From NCBI RefSeq assembly GCF_002025705.1, contig NZ_CP018846.1, positions 2,347,501-2,411,500 of the forward strand: DNA of 64,000 nucleotides, given 5' to 3'. Position 1 is the stretch's first letter; the number at the start of each line of letters is the position of its first letter. Origin of the DNA: Pseudomonas putida. GTDB taxonomy: Bacteria > Pseudomonadota > Gammaproteobacteria > Pseudomonadales > Pseudomonadaceae. Below the pieces are notes generated by a model, which saw only the letters and a list, made by a program, of their open reading frames with translations, ran no database searches and had not been told where the DNA came from. Of this stretch, positions 55,665 to 64,000 are shown piece by piece. The position numbers and the translations under genes were made by a program.

Positions 55665-58600
55665 ATGTCGACCCCGAACAAAGGCCCCGTCCTGACATCA
55701 CTCGTCCTGGCCTTGTTTGGCTGGGAAGCGACCAGCGAAGCTGCTGTGCAGTGTCAGCGCACCCTGGTGGCCAATGTGGTGGCCCTGGACCAGCCACTGA
55801 TATTCAACCGCCTTGGCGCGCAGAACGCCAACGGCATGATCTACGCCCTGCGCGAGGATGTGGTGGATGAGCGCCAGGTCCCGCTGAGCAAGGGCGGGGC
55901 CGCCGTGCCGGGCAAGGTCACCCTGCGCCCCGACAAGCGCCCACGGCCGATCGTGCTGCGCGTGGCCGCCGGGGACTGCCTCACGGTCAACCTCACCAAC
56001 CTGCTCGACTACAGGGCCAACCCCAACAAACATGGCATTGAAGCTGAAGCGCCTGAGGGCGAAGAGGGGCCAGAGATCGAGGTCGAGAACCAAGCCGGCG
56101 AAGGCTTCGTTGCCGACGAGCAGGTCACCGATCGCCATGTGGGCTTTCAGGTCAACGGCATGCAGGCGGTCAACAGCATCGCTGATATTGCCGCCAATAC
56201 CGGGCGCAACGGCAACTTCCTTGCCAGCCCGGGCAATACCCGTAGCTACACCCTCTACGCCGAGCGTGAGGGGGCTTTCGCCGTCACCAGCCAAGGGGCC
56301 ACATTCGGCGGCCAAGGCGGGGCTGGCAACGTCGCCAACGGCTTGTTTGGCCAGGTCGTGGTAGTCCCCAAAGGTGGGCGAACCTACCGCAACACCCTCA
56401 CCGAAGAAGAAATGCGCCTGGCCACCACTGGCCGGGCCGCCACCGGCCAGCCGGTGATCGACTACGAGGCCCGCTACCCACAAGCCGAGCCTTGGGTAAG
56501 TGAAGGCAAGGCCGGCAAGCCGATCATTGCCATGATCAATGGCAACGAAATACTCAACAGCGAGACCGACGCCATCGTCATGGGGCCCAACCCCGACGGC
56601 AGCTTCCCGAAATCCACCTATCCACTGGAGAGTATTGGCAAGCGCAACCCGGCGCTGCCGAACCGGCTGGAGGCGTTCCGCGACTTCGCCTCGCAATTCG
56701 CCGATGAGGTGGCGGCTACCCAGGCATTCCCCGGTTACTGGGCGGACCCGGTGATGGGCCATGTGCTGGAGCCGACGCGCGACTCGTTCATGATCAACTA
56801 TGGCTCCGGCGGCATGGGCGCCGAGGTGGTCGCCAATCGCTTGGGCGTGGGGCCGATGCACGACTGCCTGTCCTGCGCGTATGAGGAGTTTTTCCTCAGC
56901 GCACACACCGTCGGCGACATCGGCACGCTGGTCGATGTGCCGGCCAACGTCGGGCTGGAACACATTCGCCCCGGCGAGGTGCCACCGGCCAGTGCCACCG
57001 GCGTGAAGGCGAACATGGCGCTGTATCCTGCCGAGCCCGCCAACGTTCACCACAGCTACATTGGTGACTTCACCAAGTTCCGCAACACGCACAACGGCCA
57101 CGAGCAGCACATCTTCCACCTGCATGGCCACCAATGGCTGTTCAACCCCAACGACGACAACTCCGATTACATCGACGCCCAAGGTATCGGCCCAGGTGTC
57201 GGCTACACCTACGAAATTGCCAACGGCGGCTCGGGCAACCGCAACCGCGTGGCCGGCGACGCCATCTACCATTGCCACTTCTACCCGCACTTCGCCCAGG
57301 GCATGTGGGCCATGTGGCGGGTGCATGACGTGTTCGAGGAGGGCACCCGGCTGGAAGTCAGCGGGCAGGGCGCGAACGGCTTCCACAGCACCCCGTTCGC
57401 ACTGCGCAGTGGCAAGCCTGCTGTGGGGGCACGGGCACTGCCGGACGGCGAGATCGTTGCCGGCACACCGATCCCGGCCATCGTGCCTTTGCCTGGCAAG
57501 GCCATGGCGCCGATGCCTGGCAAGGTCGTGGTTGTGCCCAAGCTCGCTGCCGAACAGGTCGCCGCCAACGACGACCAACCTGAAATGGACGGTGATGACG
57601 ACCACGCCAACACGCCTGGCGCAGCCAAGGCAATTGGTTCGCTGGCCCTGGTCGACCGCAGCGAAGCCAACCGCAATCCTGACGGCACCCTGAAGAACCC
57701 CGGCTACCCGTTCTGGATCGGCGGCATGGAAAGCAGCGTCGGCAACCGCCCGCCAACCCCGCCCCTGGACATGCTCGACCCGGCCCTTGCCCGGCAGCTC
57801 AAGGACAGCGGCAAGGCCCTGTGGGCCAACCTCGACCCTAACCAGGTCGATGGCTGGGACGGTGGCCTTGGGCGCCACGCGCTGGACGGTGTCTCCGCAG
57901 GCGGCGAAGCCATCACCACCACCACCAAGCTGGACTTCTCCAAGGTGGTGCACCGGGCCAAGCCGATCTACCTGCCGGAAGAGGGCACTGATGTCGAGCA
58001 GGCGGCCATGCAGTTCCACGCCATGGCCGAGCACCCCAGCTACGCACTGATCCCCGGCAGCCAGCCGGTGCCCAAGGCCTTCCGCACCAACGGCGCGCTG
58101 CCGACTGCAGGCGCGCCGTTCTACGAGCCGTGCATGGATGACCGTGGCAAACGCCTGACCCAATCTTCAGGCGTGGGTGAGTTCTTCAGTGGCGAAAGCC
58201 TGAGCGGCATCAATTTCCGCGGCGCGTCCAGCTTCACCGCCGACCGCCCGCGCATCTACAAGGGCGCCAACATCCAGTTCGACGCGGTGTACAACAAGGT
58301 CGGCTACCACTTCCCGCAGGCGCGCATCATTGCCTTGTGGGAAGACGCCTGGCCGGTGATCACCAAGCAGCGCCCGCCAGAGCCGCTGGTGATGCGCATG
58401 AACACCTTCGACTGCACCATGTACCAGCACACCAACCTGATCCCGTCGTTCTATGAAATGGACGACTACCAGGTGCGCACCCCGACTGACGTAATCGGCC
58501 AGCACATCCACCTGCCCAAGTGGGACCTGACCGCCGCCGATGGCTCGGCCAACGGCTGGAACTACGAAGACGGCATCCTCTCGCCCGGCAGCGTGGTCGA

Positions 58601-61511
58601 GCGCGTGCATGCCATCCGTGCCTTCAACAACTGCAGCGAGGGCGACACCCGCAACGGCACCGCCGCCTGCCCGAAAGCCAAACAGCACCCGTACTTCGGC
58701 CGCTTCGGCCGGGCCGACTGGCTCGGTGCACGCACGGCCATGCAACGCTGGTTCGCCGACCCGCTGGTCAATGTGTTCAACGTCGACCGCGGCCTGGGCA
58801 CCATCTTCACCCATGACCACCTCGGCCCATCGACTCACCAGCAGCTCGGGCTGTATGCCACCGTGCTGGCTGAACCGGCCGGCTCCACCTGGTACCACGC
58901 CGAGACCGGCGAGAAGCTGTACAACCCGGCCACCCGCCAGGATGGCGGCCCGACCTCGTGGCAGGCAGTGATCCAGACGGGCGACCACGATGGCGATGGC
59001 AAGAACGACAGCTACCGTGAGTTCTTTCTTGAGTACAGCGACTTCCAGCATGCCTACGAGGCAGGTGTCTACGTGGGCGCAGGCCCTGACGGCGTGCCTA
59101 GCGGGCAAAGCTACCCGGCCACCGCCGACAGCTTCCGCTACGCCATCAACCCGCCCGTGCGGCAAAAAGCCTCGAACCTGCTGGAGTCGGTGGTCGAATC
59201 ACGGGGAGGCCTGAGCCCAGGCTGCCCGACCCGGCCGTGCCCGCAGGCGATCTCGGTGGACGACCCTGGCATGTTCGTCGTCAATTACCGCAACGAGCCG
59301 CTGGCATTGCGGGTGTTCGACCCCAACAAGGTCGGCCCTGACGGCAAGCGTGGGATGCAGGCCGACGGCCTCGGTGGTGACCTGGGCTATGCCCTGCAAA
59401 CCCGCACCGACCGTGCAATACCTGCGATGAACCTGGCGCCTTCGGCCATCACCTCGGCCGTTGGCCCCACCGGCGGCACCACGCGCTTCCCGCCACACAT
59501 CAATGCGGCCGGTACTGAACCTGGCGACCCGTTCACCCCGCTGTTGCGCACCTACTCCGGTGACAACGTGCGCCTGCGCATGCACGCCGGTGGCCATGAA
59601 GAGGAGCACAACGTCACCTTGCACGGCGTCAAGTGGTTGCAGAACGGCACCGGCTTCGGCAACAGCTCCAACTCGGGCTGGAAGTCGTCGCAGATGATCG
59701 GCATCTCCGAGCAGCTGGGCTTCATGGCGCCGGTATCGATGATCTCCAGCTCAGCCGCCACCAACGGTGACTACCTGTACTCGCTGGACGCGGCGCTGGA
59801 AGGCTACTGGAACGGCATCTGGGGCATCATGCGCAACTACACGGCCCAGCGCAGCGACCTGTTCCCGCTGCCTAACAACCCGCAGCCGGTGGCCATGCGC
59901 AATACCGTGAACTTCGATGGCATCTGCCCGAAAACCACGGCCAACCCCAACGGCATCGGCACCCGTGTCACGGTCAAGCGCAACTACGAGATCGTCGCCG
60001 CGTTGGCCAACGACATCCTGGAAAACCGCAACGGCGTGAGCATCAACGACCCGGCTGGGGTCGGCCAGCATGTTGGCGGCCCGCTCAAGGCCAATGGCGG
60101 CACCTTGGTGTTCAACAGCCGCAAAACCAGCATCCCGCAGGTGACGGTGACCGACGAGGAAGATGGCACCACCTTCACCGTAGGTGGCCACAGTGCGCCG
60201 CTGCACGACCCGACCGCTGTGCTCTACGTGCGCAAGGCCGACCTGGATGCCAACACTGGCAAGCTCAAGGCCGGCGTTCCGGTAGAACCCCTGGTGCTGC
60301 GCGCCAATGCCGGCGACTGCATCAGCATTACCCTGGAGAACCGCCTGCCGCTGGTGATGCCTGACCTGCCCAGCACGGCAGTGATGCAGAACGTGGTCAA
60401 GCGCGACCGCAATGACAGCGAAGGCGCCACCGCCTTCAACAACAACCTCATGCGGCCCTCCAGCCACGTGGGCCTGCATGCCCAGCTGCTGGCCTACGAC
60501 ATCACCAAGTCCGACGGTGCCAACGTCGGCCTCAACCCCGTGCAGACGGTGCCACCACGGGCCGGCAACAGCGGCGCCTACCCGAGCAAGGTGTACCAGT
60601 ACTACGCCGGCCACCTGGAGCGTGAAGGCAAGCCGGTGCTGCAACTGGGGCGCACGGTAGACAACATCAATACCACGGCGATCGAGTTCGGCGGCCTCAA
60701 CCTGACCCCGGCAGATGTCATCAAGCAGCCACAGAAGGGGCTGGTAGGCGCCATGAGCATCCTGCCGCAGACCGCCACCTTTACCGAGGACACGGCCAGC
60801 CGCGCCCAGGCCACGGTCAAGGTCAGCGGGCAGCCCGACTACCGCGATTTCGTCACGGTGTGGCAGCGCTCGCTGAACATGCGCTGGGCCGATGGGCGCC
60901 CGGTGGAAGGTATCGCCACCGAGGGCAATGGCGTGCCGGGCGATCCCAAGGACAACGGCAACATGGCCATGAACTACAAGACCGAGCCGCTGTGGCTGCG
61001 CTTCGGCCTGGCACCGGACGCACCGTTCGGCCATGCCGATGGTGCTGGCTTCGCCGATGTACCCAATGCGCACATGGCCTACAGCAACGCCCTGGTCGGC
61101 GGCGACCCCCAAACCCCGGTGCTGTGGGCCAAGCCCGGGCAGCCGGTACGCAACCATGTGGTCATGCCCAGCGGAGGCAGCCGCGGCATCACTTACCAAC
61201 TGGATGGGCACCTGTGGCCGCTGCATGCCTACCAGGCCGAGAAGAACGATGCCGATGGCTACCCGCTGAGCCTGCCTGGAATCGGCTCGGTACGTTTCGG
61301 TTACAACCCGATGTCGATCTACATCGGTGCCCAGGAGAGTGTACTGCCCGCCGCCCATTTCAGCTTCATGCTGCCCAGTGCCGGGGGCGCGAACGCTGTT
61401 CCGGGCGATTACCTGTTCCGCGACTACGCCGCTTACGGCAATGCGTCCGGGCTGTGGGGCATCCTGCGGGTGACCAACGATTTGCCGCCGGCAACCGCCG
61501 CGGGCCAGTAA
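55665..61511 (+). CDS. Giant multicopper oxidase, putative Mn(II) oxidase (McoA/MnxG type)
   Basis: A 1948-residue exported enzyme with a Sec-type signal (TSLVLALFGW, cleavage near residue 27). Copper motifs are visible: HIFHLHGHQ (about 483), YHCHFYPHFAQGM (about 534; type 1 Cu), HIHLP (about 947), THDHLGPSTHQQ (about 1050), HNVTLHG (about 1315), HVGLHAQ (about 1600), LDGHLWPLHA (about 1845). The size and these motifs fit McoA/MnxG of P. putida GB-1 and Leptothrix MofA, thought to oxidise Mn(II) to Mn(IV) oxide. The start follows GGAGGTG; an ATG at 55647 is less likely. Substrate is inferred. Confidence 0.85.
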   Translation: MSTPNKGPVLTSLVLALFGWEATSEAAVQCQRTLVANVVALDQPLIFNRLGAQNANGMIYALREDVVDERQVPLSKGGAAVPGKVTLRPDKRPRPIVLRVAAGDCLTVNLTNLLDYRANPNKHGIEAEAPEGEEGPEIEVENQAGEGFVADEQVTDRHVGFQVNGMQAVNSIADIAANTGRNGNFLASPGNTRSYTLYAEREGAFAVTSQGATFGGQGGAGNVANGLFGQVVVVPKGGRTYRNTLTEEEMRLATTGRAATGQPVIDYEARYPQAEPWVSEGKAGKPIIAMINGNEILNSETDAIVMGPNPDGSFPKSTYPLESIGKRNPALPNRLEAFRDFASQFADEVAATQAFPGYWADPVMGHVLEPTRDSFMINYGSGGMGAEVVANRLGVGPMHDCLSCAYEEFFLSAHTVGDIGTLVDVPANVGLEHIRPGEVPPASATGVKANMALYPAEPANVHHSYIGDFTKFRNTHNGHEQHIFHLHGHQWLFNPNDDNSDYIDAQGIGPGVGYTYEIANGGSGNRNRVAGDAIYHCHFYPHFAQGMWAMWRVHDVFEEGTRLEVSGQGANGFHSTPFALRSGKPAVGARALPDGEIVAGTPIPAIVPLPGKAMAPMPGKVVVVPKLAAEQVAANDDQPEMDGDDDHANTPGAAKAIGSLALVDRSEANRNPDGTLKNPGYPFWIGGMESSVGNRPPTPPLDMLDPALARQLKDSGKALWANLDPNQVDGWDGGLGRHALDGVSAGGEAITTTTKLDFSKVVHRAKPIYLPEEGTDVEQAAMQFHAMAEHPSYALIPGSQPVPKAFRTNGALPTAGAPFYEPCMDDRGKRLTQSSGVGEFFSGESLSGINFRGASSFTADRPRIYKGANIQFDAVYNKVGYHFPQARIIALWEDAWPVITKQRPPEPLVMRMNTFDCTMYQHTNLIPSFYEMDDYQVRTPTDVIGQHIHLPKWDLTAADGSANGWNYEDGILSPGSVVERVHAIRAFNNCSEGDTRNGTAACPKAKQHPYFGRFGRADWLGARTAMQRWFADPLVNVFNVDRGLGTIFTHDHLGPSTHQQLGLYATVLAEPAGSTWYHAETGEKLYNPATRQDGGPTSWQAVIQTGDHDGDGKNDSYREFFLEYSDFQHAYEAGVYVGAGPDGVPSGQSYPATADSFRYAINPPVRQKASNLLESVVESRGGLSPGCPTRPCPQAISVDDPGMFVVNYRNEPLALRVFDPNKVGPDGKRGMQADGLGGDLGYALQTRTDRAIPAMNLAPSAITSAVGPTGGTTRFPPHINAAGTEPGDPFTPLLRTYSGDNVRLRMHAGGHEEEHNVTLHGVKWLQNGTGFGNSSNSGWKSSQMIGISEQLGFMAPVSMISSSAATNGDYLYSLDAALEGYWNGIWGIMRNYTAQRSDLFPLPNNPQPVAMRNTVNFDGICPKTTANPNGIGTRVTVKRNYEIVAALANDILENRNGVSINDPAGVGQHVGGPLKANGGTLVFNSRKTSIPQVTVTDEEDGTTFTVGGHSAPLHDPTAVLYVRKADLDANTGKLKAGVPVEPLVLRANAGDCISITLENRLPLVMPDLPSTAVMQNVVKRDRNDSEGATAFNNNLMRPSSHVGLHAQLLAYDITKSDGANVGLNPVQTVPPRAGNSGAYPSKVYQYYAGHLEREGKPVLQLGRTVDNINTTAIEFGGLNLTPADVIKQPQKGLVGAMSILPQTATFTEDTASRAQATVKVSGQPDYRDFVTVWQRSLNMRWADGRPVEGIATEGNGVPGDPKDNGNMAMNYKTEPLWLRFGLAPDAPFGHADGAGFADVPNAHMAYSNALVGGDPQTPVLWAKPGQPVRNHVVMPSGGSRGITYQLDGHLWPLHAYQAEKNDADGYPLSLPGIGSVRFGYNPMSIYIGAQESVLPAAHFSFMLPSAGGANAVPGDYLFRDYAAYGNASGLWGILRVTNDLPPATAAGQ

Positions 61512-61529
61512 GGGAAGGGGAGCGCGAGC

Positions 61530-63518
61530 ATGTACAACTACAAGAAGACTCGGCCCGCGGTACTGGGCGTGGTGCTGGGCGCAGCGCTGATCGGCCTGGG
61601 CGTGGTCTACGAGAACCTCTGGTGCGATGCGCGTGAACTGCTGCAGGAACCTGCCGACCCGCATGCCCTGCACCGGCTCAGCCGCGATGGCGTGACCGTG
61701 GAGTTCGAGGCGCGGCCACTGGCTGGCGGCGAGCTGCGCGAAGGCGCTTTCGCCAACGTGCGCTTCAAGGTCACCGACCAGGCCAGCGGCCAGCCGTTGT
61801 CGGGCCTGGCGCCCGGGGCGTGGATCGATCCGGCGCAGTCGGCACCGCTCGAAGGCGGCAATCGCGATCAGAGCTGCAAGGCCCGCGTTGCACTGTTCCT
61901 CAAGAGCAGCATCGGTGCACGCCCGTTGCTGGACCTGAACAGCTACTTCCTGCTGGTGCTGAACAAGGACGCCAGCCTGACCGTGATCGACCCGACCGTT
62001 TCGGTGGGCGGCATCACCAGTACCCTGGCGCGCATCGACCTGCCGGGCCGGCCCGTGGACTGGGAGGCAACCGGGGATGACAAGCAGGTATTCGTGTCGA
62101 TCCCGGAGCGTGGCCAGGTGGCGGTGATCGATACCGAGACCTTCACCCGTGTGGCCAACCTGGACGCTGGCCAATCGCCGGTTCGCGTGGTTTTGCAGCC
62201 GGACCAGCATCGGCTGTGGGTTGGCAACAACAGCAGCGACCCGTCCAAAGGCGGGGTGACGGTGATCGACGTCCCCTCACGCAGCACCCTGAAGTCGTTC
62301 GCCACTGGCTCCGGGCACCACGAAATCGCCTTCAGCGCCGACTCGCGCTACGCCTTTGTCAGCAACCGCGATGGTGGCACCCTGAGCATCATCGACATCG
62401 CCGAGATGCGCCTGCTGAAAACCCTGGAGGTCGGCCCGCACCCGCTGTCGGTGGCCTACTCGGCACTGTCCCAGGCGGTTTACGTGGCCGACGGTGAAGA
62501 AGGCACGGTGCGGGTGATCGATGCCCGCAGCCACCAGTTGCGCCACATCGTCAAGGCCGAGCAGGGCCTGGGGCCGATGCGCTTCAGCAGCGATGGCCGC
62601 TACGGCATCGTGCTCAACACCGTGGACAATCAGGCCCTGGTGATCGATGCCAGTACCGACAAGCTGATCCACCGCGTTCCGGTGGCGGCCGAGCCTTACC
62701 AGCTGACCTTCACCAAAGGCTACGCCTACATACGCGGCCTGGCCTCACCCAAGGTCAGCATGATCAACCTGAGCAGCCTGGGCGAAGGGCGCCAGCCGAT
62801 CGTGCAGGGCTTCGAGGCCGGCCCCGCGGCGCCGCGCCAGGCCGGTGACCTGCCATTGGCCCAGGGCTTGTCGGTGTCGCGTGACGACAACTCGGTGTTC
62901 GTGGTCAACCCGGTGGACAACACCACCTACTTCTACGCCGAAGGCATGAATGCCCCGATGTCCGGCTACAACAACCGTGGCCACCAGGCCCGCGCGACCC
63001 TGGTCATCGACCGCAGCCTGCGCGAGCTTGCACCGGGGGTGTATGGCTCGACGGTGAAAATGCCGGCGGCGGGCACGTTCGACGTGGCCTTCCTGCTCAA
63101 CCAGCCGCAGATCATCCACTGCTTCAGCACCGATGTGGCCGCAGCGCCAGATGCCAGCAAGCGCCGGGGGGCGCATGCCGAGTTCATCGGCCTCGATCAG
63201 CCAATGCCCCAGCAGACGGTGTTCACCGCCAGGGTGCGCATTGTTGGCGACGACGGCCGGCCGCGGGTCGGCCTCGCCGACCTGACCCTGCGCTATTTCC
63301 TCGCGCCCTCGTCGCTGCCGCGCAACCTGCCGCTCGAAGAGGTGGGCGAGGGCGTGTACCAGGCGGCGCTGACCTTGCCCGAAGCGGGTGCCTGGTACCT
63401 GCATGTGCAGTCGCCGTCGCTCGGGCGCAAGTTCACCGAAGAAAACTACACCAGCCTGCGCGTGCTGCCAGCCGCCGAAGCTGCCGCTTCCCAGACCCAA
63501 GTGAGGAATGTGCGATGA
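61530..63518 (+). CDS. Membrane-anchored YVTN beta-propeller protein
   Basis: A 662-residue exported protein anchored by one N-terminal hydrophobic segment (about 10-27, PAVLGVVLGAALIGLGVVY). Repeated beta-propeller blades lie at about 140-450 (VFVSIPERGQVAVIDTET; YAFVSNRDGGTLSIIDI; VYVADGEEGTVRVIDA), and a beta-rich tail follows. Similar proteins scaffold periplasmic redox enzymes. AAGGGGAG precedes the ATG 19 bases after the oxidase stop, so it is in the same operon. Its stop overlaps the SCO1 gene start. Confidence 0.85.
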   Translation: MYNYKKTRPAVLGVVLGAALIGLGVVYENLWCDARELLQEPADPHALHRLSRDGVTVEFEARPLAGGELREGAFANVRFKVTDQASGQPLSGLAPGAWIDPAQSAPLEGGNRDQSCKARVALFLKSSIGARPLLDLNSYFLLVLNKDASLTVIDPTVSVGGITSTLARIDLPGRPVDWEATGDDKQVFVSIPERGQVAVIDTETFTRVANLDAGQSPVRVVLQPDQHRLWVGNNSSDPSKGGVTVIDVPSRSTLKSFATGSGHHEIAFSADSRYAFVSNRDGGTLSIIDIAEMRLLKTLEVGPHPLSVAYSALSQAVYVADGEEGTVRVIDARSHQLRHIVKAEQGLGPMRFSSDGRYGIVLNTVDNQALVIDASTDKLIHRVPVAAEPYQLTFTKGYAYIRGLASPKVSMINLSSLGEGRQPIVQGFEAGPAAPRQAGDLPLAQGLSVSRDDNSVFVVNPVDNTTYFYAEGMNAPMSGYNNRGHQARATLVIDRSLRELAPGVYGSTVKMPAAGTFDVAFLLNQPQIIHCFSTDVAAAPDASKRRGAHAEFIGLDQPMPQQTVFTARVRIVGDDGRPRVGLADLTLRYFLAPSSLPRNLPLEEVGEGVYQAALTLPEAGAWYLHVQSPSLGRKFTEENYTSLRVLPAAEAAASQTQVRNVR

Positions 63519-64000
63519 ACGCCAAGCATTCTTTTCAGTTGCTTGCCCTGAGCCTGGCACTGTCCAGCAACCTGGCGCTGGCCCATGCCGGTCATGACCA
63601 CGACGGCCACGCCGGGCAGCCACCTGCGGCCCACCAGGAAAAAACCAGCGTGCGTTTTGCCGATGTTCCGCTGCTCAACCAGGACGGCATGCCGGTGCGC
63701 CTGGAGAAAGACCTGGTGGGCGAGCGGCTGGTGGTCATGGGGTTCATCTACACCAGCTGCACCACGGTGTGCCCGGTGGTGTCGTCGATCATGGGCAAGG
63801 TCCAGCAACAGCTGGGTGGGCGTGTGGGCGAGGAGATCCAGCTGGTGTCGATCAGCGTCGACCCGCAGCGTGACGACGCCAAACGCCTGCAGACCTACGC
63901 CAGGTCCTTCCAGCACGGCCCGGGCTGGAGCTGGCTGACCGGCTCGCAGTACGCCATTACCGAAACCCTCAAGGGCCTGGGCAGCTTCAGCGCCGACCTT
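63515..64000 (+). CDS. SCO1/SenC copper chaperone (3' end cut by window edge)
   Basis: The first 162 residues of an exported SCO1/SenC protein; the 3' end is outside the window. A signal peptide (about 1-23, ending LALA) is followed by a histidine-rich stretch (HAGHDHDGHAG). The thioredoxin-like domain has the copper-binding CTTVC (C82, C86) and the SISVDPQRD strand. The third ligand histidine is expected further on. SCO proteins deliver copper to redox enzymes; here the target is probably the giant oxidase. The ATG overlaps the previous stop (ATGA). Confidence 0.92.
   Translation, partial: MNAKHSFQLLALSLALSSNLALAHAGHDHDGHAGQPPAAHQEKTSVRFADVPLLNQDGMPVRLEKDLVGERLVVMGFIYTSCTTVCPVVSSIMGKVQQQLGGRVGEEIQLVSISVDPQRDDAKRLQTYARSFQHGPGWSWLTGSQYAITETLKGLGSFSADL

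Noticed and set aside
55698..58163. 821-residue open frame on the minus strand (and another at 59751-62210)
   Set aside because: Both are antisense to the multicopper oxidase gene, whose strand carries copper-binding motifs; the antisense products show no known motifs.
1..64000. tRNA, rRNA, CRISPR array, insertion sequence or prophage
   Set aside because: No clover-leaf or rRNA signature, no regular direct-repeat array, and no transposase or integrase frame was seen. Repeats found are REP-like palindromes.

Overview
The window is typical chromosomal DNA of a Pseudomonas putida-group bacterium. It is GC-rich and densely coded, and it is sprinkled with the short REP palindromes of this group (core CGCGGGTAAACCCGCTCCCAC). 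It carries marker loci I recognise from P. putida: the urease operon with ureJ, lexA2-imuA-imuB-dnaE2, hpd, and mexEF-oprN. I saw no tRNA, rRNA, CRISPR array, insertion sequence or prophage. Identifications rest on reading motifs in the translated sequence; no database search was run.

Layout. 1-2.5 kb: end of a response regulator, ilvE, and two small metabolic or hypothetical genes. 2.6-8.3 kb: complete urease operon ureDABCEJFG, with a sigma-54-like site before it. 8.3-10.1 kb: a DUF899 thioredoxin-like protein, a long inverted repeat, and a HAD phosphatase. 10.1-15.9 kb: the SOS mutagenesis cassette lexA2-imuA-imuB-dnaE2, with an operator lying across the lexA2 start codon. 16-21 kb: aldo/keto reductase, a LysR regulator, and an operon for a two-subunit 3-oxoacid CoA-transferase with a short-chain fatty-acid transporter. 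21-24.7 kb: DapA-like lyase and class II aldolase, divergent from an XRE-cupin regulator and followed by an AraC regulator and a LysE-type exporter; a perfect palindrome lies in the divergent gap. 24.9-27.4 kb: TerC/CBS/CorC membrane protein preceded by a proline-rich leader ORF, then a RarD/EamA transporter. 27.4-36 kb: signalling genes around hpd (EAL phosphodiesterase, an orphan CSS sensor, a DJ-1 protein, two convergent hybrid histidine kinases). 36-43 kb: TPR protein and the mexEF-oprN efflux operon. 43.4-51.3 kb: transporters, acetyltransferase, hydrolase, an unusual nucleotidyltransferase, pirin, a DNA glycosylase and small conserved genes. 51.5-55.4 kb: a more A/T-rich patch with a VasX-like type VI secretion effector and a one-base-spaced DUF6708 membrane protein. 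55.6-64 kb: a giant multicopper oxidase, a beta-propeller protein and a SCO1/SenC copper chaperone (cut by the window end), behind a perfect sigma-54 promoter.

The two most interesting loci are next to each other. One is the effector/candidate-immunity pair with a composition break inside the effector. The other is the sigma-54-driven multicopper oxidase operon, which looks like the McoA/MnxG-type Mn(II)-oxidase systems of P. putida GB-1.
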